From NCBI GenBank assembly GCA_017303975.1, contig JAFLBG010000013.1, positions 1 through 64,000 of the forward strand: a DNA stretch of 64,000 nt. The letters run 5' to 3'. Numbering within the stretch: the stretch's first letter is position 1; the number at the start of each line of letters is the position of its first letter. Shown piece after piece: positions 1 to 8,098 of this stretch. The translations under genes and the position numbers were made by a program. The notes under the pieces are model-generated. The model saw only the letters and a program-made list of their open reading frames with translations. It was not told where the DNA came from and made no database searches. Source of the DNA: Bacteroidota bacterium (lineage in GTDB: Bacteria > Bacteroidota > Bacteroidia > JAFLBG01).

Positions 1-392
1 AACACCAATAGTTCTACATTTTTTGGCCTACCAAAAGCAAGCATCGCATCTAGCCCTGCTCTAATTGTTCTTCCTGTGTATAACACATCATCAATTAAGA
101 CCACATTTTTGTCTTCTATAATAAATTCTATATTGGTTTTATTGGGAGTTAATTCTTTTTTTCGAAAATCATCACGATAAAAAGTAACATCTAAGTCGCC
201 AACATTTATTTTTTTATTTTTTAAAATAGATTCGAGCTTAGCTTGAATTCTTTTTGCCAAATACACTCCACGTGGCTGAAGTCCTATAATTACAGAATTA
301 TCAAAGCTGCCGTGATTTTCAATTAATTGATGCGAAAGCCGAGTGAGGATTATCTCAAATTGTTTGGTATTTAAAATAAGTTTGGGCTCCAT
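1..392 (-). CDS. pyrR: PyrR-type uracil phosphoribosyltransferase/regulator, partial (C-terminus outside window)
   Basis: The reverse strand from 392 encodes about 130 residues starting MEPKLILNTKQF and running off the window edge. The phosphoribosyl-pyrophosphate binding loop is visible as VLIDDVLYTGRTIRAGLDA, the form typical of PyrR. Further upstream lie the PyrR-like segments VIIGLQPRGVYLA and LDVTFYRDDFRKKE. In the family this protein is a pyrimidine-operon regulator and/or uracil phosphoribosyltransferase that makes UMP from uracil and PRPP. The ATG at 392 is the only sensible start, because the N-terminus already aligns with the family. A TATATTTG -7 element at 400-407 leaves almost no 5' leader. 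Whether this copy regulates, catalyses or both cannot be told, since the rest of the gene is missing. Confidence 0.85.
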   Translation of the reverse strand, partial: MEPKLILNTKQFEIILTRLSHQLIENHGSFDNSVIIGLQPRGVYLAKRIQAKLESILKNKKINVGDLDVTFYRDDFRKKELTPNKTNIEFIIEDKNVVLIDDVLYTGRTIRAGLDAMLAFGRPKNVELLV

Positions 393-399
393 TGGAAAC

Positions 400-407
400 C
401 AAATATA
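400..407 (-). promoter_or_regulatory. Bacteroidota -7 promoter element before pyrR
   Basis: On the minus strand the bases read TATATTTG, an exact match to the TAnnTTTG -7 consensus of Bacteroidota. Transcription would start within a few bases of the pyrR ATG at 392, giving a nearly leaderless message. No clear -33 TTTG is seen 19-21 bases upstream. Confidence 0.45.
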
Positions 408-432
408 CTAAATTATTAAGAAATGAGATTGT

Positions 433-2934
433 TTATCTTATAAGAGTAATATGTGTAGTATAGTTATGGCTTACTTGGTAGATATCCTTTACCAGCATTC
501 GACATATATACACATCAATTTCTGCTTTTTTATTGCCCCCTCCTTTTACATCTCCGTCCCATCCCTTAGTTATATCTGTAGTATTATAAATAAGATTTCC
601 CCAACGGTCGTATATCCACATATTAAACTCTGTAACACCTAATCCTCTAAAATTAAACACATCATTCAAACCATCGCCATTAGGAGAAAACGTATTCGGA
701 AAATAAAAAGTATACCCAAGCGCAACAGTTACTTTTTTTATAATTGAATCCATGCACCCAAACTGGTTTATTACTACTTGCTTTACATCATAGGTTGCAG
801 TATCATCAGCAGGAAAAGTATATGTAGTATTTGCATCCGTAGAAAAATTTCCGGTTCCATCTCCAAAAGTGTAAAGCCAACCTACAGCTCCGCTAGACAT
901 ATCTACCAATTGAATAGTTGGATCTATAATATCTATTGAGGATGGTGTTGTAGCAAATTGTGCAACAGGATCGGGATGAACTGTTATGTAATCTGCTTTA
1001 CTGGCAGTATTAGTGCACCCTTTAGCATCTGTTACAATTAAATTAACGGTAAAAGTACCTGAGCTTGCAAAGCAATAATTTGGCGCAGTAGCTGATGATG
1101 AACCTCCATCTCCAAAATTCCACGCATAACTTATCACGTTGGATGTGGTAGGCGTAAAGTTAGCGCACACAGGCCCACAACCAATTAGATTATCTGCCGA
1201 AAAATCAACGGTTGGAAGAGGGTTGACAGTAATGGAATGACTCAATTCTGCTGTACATCCATTTTGGTCGGTGACTAATAAGTCATACACTTGAGATGTG
1301 GTGGGAGTTTCAATTATGGTTTGACCTGTAAGGGAGTGAGAAAGCCAATCGAACGTATAAACTGGCGTTCCTCCAACCGGATTTGCAACAATAGTAGCCG
1401 ATTGACCATCGCAAATTTCGAGAGGCGCATTAATTGCTACTGTCAAAAGAGGTGGTTCTGTAATTGTAATTTGCTGAGTTGCTGTACACCCATTACCATC
1501 TGTTACTATTGATTGGTAGGTGCCTGCGGGTAACTGGTCGACATAAGAAGTTGTGTAACCACCAGGATTTAGCAAATAATCGTAATCATTATTGCTATTT
1601 TTCACTCCACCTAAAGCTCCTGCAATAATAAAACCGTTAGTACCTTGAAAACAATCTAAATTGCTATAAGCAAACGTTGGCACTAGCTGAGCCGGCTCAC
1701 TAACTGTTGCAGGAATTTGAGCTGAACAGCCATTTGCATCGGTAACGGTGCACGTAAAGGTTTGTGCTGTTAAATTATTAGCATTGGCAGCATTTATATT
1801 TCCAGGCATCCATTTATAGGTATAATTCCCTCCTCCACCTGAGCCAGAAGCACTTAGTGTACCATTATTTCCACCAAAGCAAGTTATACTTGTACTAGTT
1901 ATTGTTGCAGTAGGATTATCGTTTACAACCAGGGTACTAGTTTTAACAGAAGTACATCCTAAAACGGAAGTTACAGACAAGGATATAATTGCATTTCCTA
2001 TTGTATTGAAGGTATAACCTGCACTTGTAGTACTGTTATCAGAAATTCCATCATTATTAAAATCCCAGTCATAGCTAGCAATTACAGTACTGTTTGGGTT
2101 CGAATTGTCGGTAAAACTTTTTGTTACTCCAACACACAACGATCCTGAATAGTTAAAATCTGCAATTGGAGTATGATGAACAGTAACAGTTGTAGTTATA
2201 GTTTGAGAAATGATTGGTCTAAAAAAAATATCATCTAATCCAAAATCATTGCCGGCACCAGCAGTATTCATATTGACAATACAAATATTTGCAGTTGTAT
2301 TAACACCGGAGTTCCACGTCTCAAAAAAATTAATCCATCCGTTTGATTCAGCAGTTGCTGAAAAAATATTTCCGAGCGTAACACCGTTTATGGAAAACTG
2401 AAGTTGAGCATAAGGGGTACCGGAAAGCGATTTCACCCAAGTAGAAAACTCATAAGTAGTATTAGGCAATACATTTATTGTTTGGCACCAGACATCAGTA
2501 TTGGGAGTTCCAGAACCATTTACTGCCATAAATAGACTGCCGGTATGCGGTAATCCTATCCAATCGCCTTTCTGAATAGAGCAATCCGAGGTAATTGCAT
2601 AACGTCCTGAGTTTTGAAGTGAGCCTTGATTATTGGTGTATGCCGAACTAAAGCCTGTATTTCCAGATTCAAAACCTCCATTGGTAACAACATCCGGACC
2701 ATAACAAGTTACAGTGCAAGAATAAGACGTTGTATTTGTTGGAGTAACTTTAATTACTTGTGTTGTTTGTCCTTCTGACCAAGAATAGGATCTAAAATTT
2801 ACACCGGCATCAATTGTGGCTGTATCTAGACTACAAATAGTTTGTGGAGCAGGATTTACTGCATTACATTGCGCATCCAATTCAAAAACAGAAAACATCA
2901 ACGCACTAAGCGTGATGTAGTTTATTACTTTCAT
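433..2934 (-). CDS. Secreted PKD/SprB-repeat protein with gliding-motility-associated (type B) T9SS C-terminal domain
   Basis: This is an 833-residue exported protein of unknown role, probably a surface or adhesin-like protein. An N-terminal signal peptide (about residues 1-21, ending FELDAQ) is followed by a jelly-roll-like region (about 80-245, with phrases such as NGGFESGNTGF). Then come a PKD domain (about 255-335), SprB-type repeats (about 340-500, with ITCFGGNNGTLSAS as the signature), an Ig-like segment, and two more PKD domains (about 575-735). The last 90 or so residues start FYFPNTFSPNGDGLNDVF, contain YDRWGNLIY, and end HITLIR, which is the CHU_C/type B T9SS sorting domain. The gene stands alone, with its own -7 element at 2960-2967. 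Ligand and function cannot be read from the sequence. Confidence 0.88.
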   Translation of the reverse strand: MKVINYITLSALMFSVFELDAQCNAVNPAPQTICSLDTATIDAGVNFRSYSWSEGQTTQVIKVTPTNTTSYSCTVTCYGPDVVTNGGFESGNTGFSSAYTNNQGSLQNSGRYAITSDCSIQKGDWIGLPHTGSLFMAVNGSGTPNTDVWCQTINVLPNTTYEFSTWVKSLSGTPYAQLQFSINGVTLGNIFSATAESNGWINFFETWNSGVNTTANICIVNMNTAGAGNDFGLDDIFFRPIISQTITTTVTVHHTPIADFNYSGSLCVGVTKSFTDNSNPNSTVIASYDWDFNNDGISDNSTTSAGYTFNTIGNAIISLSVTSVLGCTSVKTSTLVVNDNPTATITSTSITCFGGNNGTLSASGSGGGGNYTYKWMPGNINAANANNLTAQTFTCTVTDANGCSAQIPATVSEPAQLVPTFAYSNLDCFQGTNGFIIAGALGGVKNSNNDYDYLLNPGGYTTSYVDQLPAGTYQSIVTDGNGCTATQQITITEPPLLTVAINAPLEICDGQSATIVANPVGGTPVYTFDWLSHSLTGQTIIETPTTSQVYDLLVTDQNGCTAELSHSITVNPLPTVDFSADNLIGCGPVCANFTPTTSNVISYAWNFGDGGSSSATAPNYCFASSGTFTVNLIVTDAKGCTNTASKADYITVHPDPVAQFATTPSSIDIIDPTIQLVDMSSGAVGWLYTFGDGTGNFSTDANTTYTFPADDTATYDVKQVVINQFGCMDSIIKKVTVALGYTFYFPNTFSPNGDGLNDVFNFRGLGVTEFNMWIYDRWGNLIYNTTDITKGWDGDVKGGGNKKAEIDVYICRMLVKDIYQVSHNYTTHITLIR

Positions 2935-3242
2935 TTGGTTAATAGAGGTTTACCGGAGTCAAATATACCCCAAGTATGTTAAAAAATTGTTAACTAATTT
3001 GCTTTTTTTGCTGTTAGTCATAACATAAGAGTAGTTCTCGAAGAATTTGAGGAAATTAACGAGATTTTTGATACAAAAACTAAAAATTTAGTATTAAAGA
3101 AGTTTAATTAGTAAAAACTTGTTAGTGTATTTACCCAACCACTTATTCTATTTTCTACTTTAGATTCCCAAAGAAGTATTTAATTATCTTTATCGGAAAA
3201 TCAATAGCTTACCTTTTAGCACAATTCGCCAAAGAAAAATAG
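2935..3242. other. 308-base divergent intergenic region
   Basis: This gap separates the leftward cargo gene (start 2934) from the rightward glycosyltransferase (start 3243). It holds the -7 element of the leftward gene at 2960-2967. The rest is AT-rich, with no open reading frame, RNA gene or convincing hairpin that I can support. No exact TAnnTTTG element was seen for the rightward gene. Confidence 0.6.
2960..2967 (-). promoter_or_regulatory. -7 promoter element of the 433-2934 gene
   Basis: The minus strand reads TATATTTG, an exact TAnnTTTG match, 26 bases upstream of the ATG at 2934. The expected transcription start would leave a leader of roughly 20 bases. No -33 TTG was found at the usual spacing, so the call rests on one element and its position. 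Confidence 0.45.
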
Positions 3243-4379
3243 ATGAAAATTGCCGTAAATACAAGATTACTAATTGATAATAAACTAGACGGCATTGGTT
3301 GGTTTACCTATGAAACGATAAAACTAATTACACAAAACCATCCAGAACATGAGTTTATTTTTCTATTCGATAGAAAATATTCCGATGAGTTTATTTTTGG
3401 CAAAAACGTAACACCTGTTATTGTCTCGCCCAAAGCAAGACATCCAATTTTATACTATTATTGGTTTGAGCACGCAGTATCTAATGTATTAAACAAAATA
3501 AAACCTGATTTATTTTTATCTCCCGATGGTTTTTTGTCGCTAAATACTGCTATTCCGCAACTAGCTGTAATTCACGATCTAAATTTTGAACATTACCCAG
3601 ATGATTTACCTTTTTTGTATCAAAAATACTATAGATACTATTTTCCAAAATTCGCAAAAAAGGCCGCTAGAATAGCAACCGTTTCTGAGTATTCAAAAAA
3701 AGATATTATTGATACATATGGAATTTCAGCTACTAAAATTGATGTGGTGTACAACGGAGCTAACACTTTCTACAAACCAATTAACAACGAAATAAAAGCA
3801 CAAACAAAACAACAATACACCTCAAACAACAACTACTTTATTTTTGTTGGGAACTTACATCCAAGAAAAAATATTTCTAGATTACTCGCAGCTTTCGAAA
3901 TGTTTAAACAACAACAATCCGACTCCACCAAATTGGTATTAGTAGGTAATAAAATGTGGTGGACTTCTGACATGGAAAAAACATTAAAACAAATGTTGTA
4001 CAAAAATGATGTCATTTTCACAGGACGAGTTGATGTAGAACAACTTAGAAATCTTTATGCTTCTTCGTTGGCACTTGTATATACAACGACATTTGAAGGC
4101 TTTGGCATTCCTATTATTGAAGCTATGAATTGCGAAACTGCAGTTATTACATCCAACACAACCTCAATGCCAGAAGTTGCAGGAAATGGAGCACTTTTGG
4201 CCGATCCTTTTTCCACACAATCTATTGCGAATGCAATGCAAAAAATTTACACTGAACCAGAATTGAGAAAATCTCTGATAGAAAAATCAAAAGATCAAAT
4301 ACATAAATTTACTTGGGAAAACTCAGCTCAAAAACTTTGGAAATGCATAGAAACTCTTTACATATCCACCAAAAAATAA
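3243..4379 (+). CDS. GT4-family glycosyltransferase
   Basis: This 378-residue protein is a complete GT-B fold glycosyltransferase of the GT4/mannosyltransferase type, which transfers a sugar from a nucleotide-sugar donor. The N-terminal acceptor domain starts MKIAVNTRLLID and contains DGFLSLNTAIPQLAVIHDLN. The C-terminal donor domain contains YFIFVGNLHPRKNISRLL, FTGRVDVEQL and the E-x7-E motif in EGFGIPIIEAMNCE. There is no signal peptide or membrane segment, so it acts in the cytosol or at the inner membrane face. It stands alone with no other polysaccharide genes nearby, so the acceptor (lipopolysaccharide, exopolysaccharide or glycoprotein) is unknown. It converges on the DUF1801 gene with a 35-base gap. 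Confidence 0.9.
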   Translation: MKIAVNTRLLIDNKLDGIGWFTYETIKLITQNHPEHEFIFLFDRKYSDEFIFGKNVTPVIVSPKARHPILYYYWFEHAVSNVLNKIKPDLFLSPDGFLSLNTAIPQLAVIHDLNFEHYPDDLPFLYQKYYRYYFPKFAKKAARIATVSEYSKKDIIDTYGISATKIDVVYNGANTFYKPINNEIKAQTKQQYTSNNNYFIFVGNLHPRKNISRLLAAFEMFKQQQSDSTKLVLVGNKMWWTSDMEKTLKQMLYKNDVIFTGRVDVEQLRNLYASSLALVYTTTFEGFGIPIIEAMNCETAVITSNTTSMPEVAGNGALLADPFSTQSIANAMQKIYTEPELRKSLIEKSKDQIHKFTWENSAQKLWKCIETLYISTKK

Positions 4380-4414
4380 TTTAAATTCTTCAGCCTTTCA
4401 TTTCTTAAGAACTC

Positions 4415-4804
4415 TTATTTTAATCTTTCCAAAACTCCTTTTCTTTTGATTAAGTTTTTGTAGTCCCACTGAATATCGGATGCTTTTTTAAGCCATTTTT
4501 TCAACTCTTTTATTTTTATTTGATTGGCAGAGGTATAACGAATTTCCGCAGCTTTAAAACTACCTTCCTTTTGTAAGGCATCTTCTTCGAAAGATTGACC
4601 ACTCCAAAACAAGAGCCGAATACAGTTTTTTAATTTACTATATCCAACAATTGGATTCCCTTCTAAAAACCAAACCGGATGTGCATGCCAAATTTTACTT
4701 TCCGCTTTAGGTAAGTTTTTATCTATCTCTTTAAAAAGCAAATTGCATATTTCGCTATCCTCAACTGATTGAGAATCATTGTATGCTTGAATATCCTTAT
4801 TCAT
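4415..4804 (-). CDS. DUF1801 (YdhG-like) small protein
   Basis: This 129-residue soluble protein belongs to the DUF1801 family. Recognisable parts are the stretch ESKIWHAHPVWFLEGNPIVGY, the strand NCIRLLFWSGQSF, and the C-terminal basic helix IKELKKWLKKASDIQWDY. The fold is related to the YdhG/YdeI group, for which no enzymatic activity is firmly established. It is leftward and follows the YjdM-like gene by 31 bases, so the two may share a message. Nothing in the sequence indicates a substrate. Confidence 0.75.
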   Translation of the reverse strand: MNKDIQAYNDSQSVEDSEICNLLFKEIDKNLPKAESKIWHAHPVWFLEGNPIVGYSKLKNCIRLLFWSGQSFEEDALQKEGSFKAAEIRYTSANQIKIKELKKWLKKASDIQWDYKNLIKRKGVLERLK

Positions 4805-4835
4805 TATCTAAATGGTAATCGTACATCTATATAAA

Positions 4836-5183
4836 TTAGGCTTTCCTAACAAACTCTGATTTTAAGCCCATGGAGCCAAAACCGTCAATTTTACAACTAA
4901 TGTTATGGTCGCCATCTGTAAGACGAATATTTTTAACTTTAGTTCCTGCTTTTACTGGTCTTAATGCACCCTTTACAGGTAAATCTTTAACCGTAATTAC
5001 TGTATCTCCGTCCTTTAATTCATTACCATTTGCATCCATTACTTTTGTAGCAGTATCTTCCGCCTTTTCTTCCTTAAGGTCCTCTGGATTCCATTCATGA
5101 AAACATTCAGGACAAATCATTACACCATCGCTAGGATACGTAAATTCAGATTTGCATTTTGGGCATGGAGGTAGTTGAGACAT
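4836..5183 (-). CDS. yjdM: YjdM/PhnA-like zinc-ribbon protein
   Basis: This 115-residue protein has an N-terminal zinc ribbon, [13 protein letters not shown] followed by [10 protein letters not shown] (two CxxC pairs, residues about 7-30). The C-terminal domain matches the PhnA/YjdM family, with [39 protein letters not shown] and the family-typical end [15 protein letters not shown]. The family is historically named alkylphosphonate-uptake protein PhnA, but that role is not supported and it should not be confused with phosphonoacetate hydrolase. No phosphonate genes are nearby. The function is unknown. It probably starts a two-gene leftward unit with the DUF1801 gene. Confidence 0.88.
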   Translation of the reverse strand: MSQLPPCPKCKSEFTYPSDGVMICPECFHEWNPEDLKEEKAEDTATKVMDANGNELKDGDTVITVKDLPVKGALRPVKAGTKVKNIRLTDGDHNISCKIDGFGSMGLKSEFVRKA

Positions 5184-5362
5184 ATAGTAAAGTTAGTTTG
5201 TAAGAAAGGTAAAGGTAGTACTATTTTTAAGACTACCATTTACCCATAAACTATGCATAAAAACTCACTGTCTTTCTTAACCAACAACCGCATTGTTAAT
5301 TAATAGTTTCCATAACCATTATTTGCACTTTTTATATTTATAGATTTATAAAAAATTACTGC

Positions 5363-6619
5363 ATGTCACAAAAATCAAATTTACTACCAACAATTATATT
5401 AGGAGTTCTATTCTTTGTTTTCGGTTTTATAACCTGGATAAACGGTACACTCATACCCTACTTAAAAATTGCTTGCGAGTTAAATAATTTTCAATCGCTA
5501 TTGGTGGCATTCGCATTTTACATATCCTACTTTGTTACAGCCCTACCCTCCTCATGGATACTACAAAAAACAGGTTTCAAGAATGGGATGGTACTTGGAT
5601 TGCTAACCATGGTAGTTGGGGCATTACTCTTTATTCCTGCGGCATACACCAGAACTTATATGTTATTTCTAACCGGATTATTTATAATTGGGACTGGGCT
5701 ATCAATCCTTCAAACTGCCGTAAATCCTTACGTAACCATAGTTGGCCCTATAGAAAGTGCAGCCAAACGTATTAGCATTATGGGCATTTGCAACAAACTA
5801 GCAGGAGTAATAGCTCCAATAATACTAGGAGCTATTATTCTTTCTGATGCTGATAATCTAACAACGGAATTAGCTCAATTAGATGTAACAGCCAAGGCGG
5901 TTAAATTAGACCAACTAGCCGAGCGTGTTATTTTACCATATATTTCAATGGCGATATTGCTTATTGGGTTGGCGATAATGGTTTATTTTTCTCCACTACC
6001 TGAAGTTTCAGAATCGGAAAGCGAACAAACAGGCGCAATTAATTCAAACACCAAATCTTCAATTATTCACTTTCCCAATCTTGTATTGGGTGTAATTGCA
6101 CTTTTTCTTTATGTAGGTGCAGAAGTTATTGCAGCCGATACCATTGGCAGCTATGGACAATCGCAAAACATTCCCCTTTCTGAATCTAAAAATTTTCCTT
6201 CATTTACTTTGGCAGCAATGGTTATAGGTTATATTATTGGAATATTTACTATTCCTAAATACATAAGCCAAGAAAAGGCACTTGCCATATCTGCATCCAT
6301 TGGTATATTATTCGGCACACTTGCAATTTTAACAAACGGATATGTTTCAGTTTTATTTATAGCCCTATTAGGACTAGCCAACGCACTTATGTGGCCTGCC
6401 ATTTGGCCATTAGCAATAAAAGGACTTGGAAGGTTTACGCAGCTAGGTTCTGCACTATTAATAATGGCAATAGCCGGAGGTGCTTTACTACCATTACTGT
6501 ATGGCTATCTTGCCGATTTATCTTTTATTGGCTACAAAAAGGCCTACTTAGTATTAATTCCGTGCTATGCTTTTATAATTTATTACAGCGTAAGTGGGTT
6601 CAAAAAAACAAAATGGTAG
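5363..6619 (+). CDS. FHS-family MFS sugar permease (glucose/galactose or fucose type)
   Basis: This 418-residue inner-membrane protein has about twelve hydrophobic segments and belongs to the fucose-galactose-glucose/H+ symporter branch of the major facilitator superfamily. The first helix reads VLFFVFGFITWINGTLIPYL and the second starts YISYFVTALPSSWILQKTGF, both typical of GluP/FucP proteins. The later GLANALMWPAIWPLAIKGLG segment is also characteristic. It would import a hexose with protons. It stands alone; no catabolic genes are adjacent, so glucose, galactose, fucose or N-acetylglucosamine cannot be told apart. Confidence 0.88.
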   Translation: MSQKSNLLPTIILGVLFFVFGFITWINGTLIPYLKIACELNNFQSLLVAFAFYISYFVTALPSSWILQKTGFKNGMVLGLLTMVVGALLFIPAAYTRTYMLFLTGLFIIGTGLSILQTAVNPYVTIVGPIESAAKRISIMGICNKLAGVIAPIILGAIILSDADNLTTELAQLDVTAKAVKLDQLAERVILPYISMAILLIGLAIMVYFSPLPEVSESESEQTGAINSNTKSSIIHFPNLVLGVIALFLYVGAEVIAADTIGSYGQSQNIPLSESKNFPSFTLAAMVIGYIIGIFTIPKYISQEKALAISASIGILFGTLAILTNGYVSVLFIALLGLANALMWPAIWPLAIKGLGRFTQLGSALLIMAIAGGALLPLLYGYLADLSFIGYKKAYLVLIPCYAFIIYYSVSGFKKTKW

Positions 6620-6699
6620 GTTATTTCTAATAATTTTTCAATTTTTACCTTTCGTATCAAAAAAATGCTATTTTTACAGGAATCAAAAAATGTTAAATA

Positions 6700-7623
6700 A
6701 TGATAAAACAAACTAGATTATTTAATTATATATCAATAGTTTCTGTTTCAACTATTCTATCTGTAGGATTGTTGGGTTGTGGGGGTAATGTTCAAGAAGA
6801 TACCAGCAACTTGGACTCTACAACAACAAAGGTTGATAGTAATGCATCTGGCATTATTAAGGTTAATGGTCAAATATTTAGTATTCCATCTCCTATACAA
6901 ACTGCTCTTTTAATTAAAAAAGTAGGTTCTAATTACGATAAATCTATTCTTAATCAAACAAGTAAATCTACTTCTTACTCAACTAATTTCTCTAAGGCTT
7001 TAAACTTAGGAGTTTACGGAGCAGATTTAGGCTATATCTCAATTTACGAGCAATCGCAGGATGCAATTGGCTATCTAAATACAGTTAGAAAACTAGCTAC
7101 AGATTTAGGTGTTATGGGCGCTTTTGACAATTCTGTAGTAGAAAGATTTAGCAAAAACATTGGCAACAAAGATTCGTTACTTACACTGGTTTCTGTGGCA
7201 TATAGAGCAACGGATGCATATCTTAAGGAAAATCAGCGTAACGATGTAAGCAGCTTGGTACTTGCCGGTGGTTGGATTGAAAGCTTGCATTTTGCAGTAA
7301 GTTCTGCCAAAGGAAAAAACAATGCTGAGTTAAACAGAAGAATTGGCGAACAAAAAAGTTCTATTCTAAGCTTAATAAAAATGTTGAATGCGAATGCAGG
7401 TGAAACGCCTACAGCAGAATACACTGACCTAATTACAAAGCTAACTGATTTAGAAGCTGCTTTTGCTGGAGTAGAAATAAAATATTCTTTTGATAAACCT
7501 ACAGTGGATGTAAATAATAAAACAACTACTGTAACCAGCAAATCGGAGGTAAATATTACTCCTGAACAACTTGATATTATTTCACAAAAAATTCAATCAA
7601 TCAGAAATTTAATTGTAGGATAA
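6700..7623 (+). CDS. Predicted lipoprotein of unknown function, first gene of the ABC-fusion operon
   Basis: This is a 307-residue lipoprotein with a signal sequence ending in the lipobox LLGCGG (lipidated Cys at residue 27). After an Asp/Ser/Thr-rich linker (about 30-50) the mature part is mostly helical, with segments such as AFDNSVVERFSKNIGNKDS and VSSLVLAGGWIESLHFAV. I do not recognise a named family with confidence. Only three bases separate its stop from the next start, and the run continues into the ABC transporter fusion at 8099, so it is likely an accessory subunit or envelope partner of that transporter. That role is inferred from context only. Confidence 0.75.
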   Translation: MIKQTRLFNYISIVSVSTILSVGLLGCGGNVQEDTSNLDSTTTKVDSNASGIIKVNGQIFSIPSPIQTALLIKKVGSNYDKSILNQTSKSTSYSTNFSKALNLGVYGADLGYISIYEQSQDAIGYLNTVRKLATDLGVMGAFDNSVVERFSKNIGNKDSLLTLVSVAYRATDAYLKENQRNDVSSLVLAGGWIESLHFAVSSAKGKNNAELNRRIGEQKSSILSLIKMLNANAGETPTAEYTDLITKLTDLEAAFAGVEIKYSFDKPTVDVNNKTTTVTSKSEVNITPEQLDIISQKIQSIRNLIVG

Positions 7624-7626
7624 ACT

Positions 7627-8052
7627 ATGAGAATAGCTAAATTATTATTTGCCTCTGCATTTTTATTTGCGTTTGTATTAAAATCAAATGCTCAATGCGA
7701 TACTGTTGCTACACTTTGTGGAAAACACATTGGAAATAAATTTATTTCTGATGGTCAACAATACCGCTCGTTGTTATTAAACTCTGAAGAAACAGCTGAG
7801 TTTCACACAACATTTTACGGAGGTACGACATACCGAATTGCAGGTTGCAGCGGTTTGACAGATGGCAACTTAGTGTTTTCTGTTTTTGATGGAGAAAGAA
7901 ATATGCTATTTACAAACATTGACTATAGAAATGCTCCATATTGGGATTTCAAAATAACAAACACCTTAGATTGTATTATTGAAGCTAAATTAGACGCTAA
8001 CAGTAAAAGTTCAGGCTGCGCTGTAGTGCTTATCGGATTTAAACAACAATAG
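7627..8052 (+). CDS. Small secreted cysteine-containing protein of unknown function
   Basis: This 141-residue protein has a signal peptide (about residues 1-22, ending KSNAQ), then a compact domain of mostly beta-strand character with five cysteines (CDTVATLCGK near the new N-terminus, then AGCSG, LDCII and SGCAVV). This suggests a disulfide-stabilised periplasmic or secreted domain. I recognise no family. It lies three bases after the lipoprotein gene and 46 bases before the ABC fusion, so the three are probably co-transcribed. A shared function in envelope transport or maintenance is a contextual inference. Confidence 0.7.
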   Translation: MRIAKLLFASAFLFAFVLKSNAQCDTVATLCGKHIGNKFISDGQQYRSLLLNSEETAEFHTTFYGGTTYRIAGCSGLTDGNLVFSVFDGERNMLFTNIDYRNAPYWDFKITNTLDCIIEAKLDANSKSSGCAVVLIGFKQQ

Positions 8053-8098
8053 TTTTTTTAATTTACTCCCCTATTCTAATTTTTAATCTTACAACACT

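Noticed and set aside
451-2401. Open frames of 60-73 residues on the plus strand at 451-642, 1291-1512 and 2210-2401
   Set aside because: They lie entirely inside the minus-strand PKD/SprB gene, have no domain or start signal, and reflect its codon bias.
4870-5100. Plus-strand frame of 76 residues opposite the YjdM-like gene
   Set aside because: The minus-strand protein has clear zinc-ribbon cysteines and the family C-terminus; the plus frame has no support.
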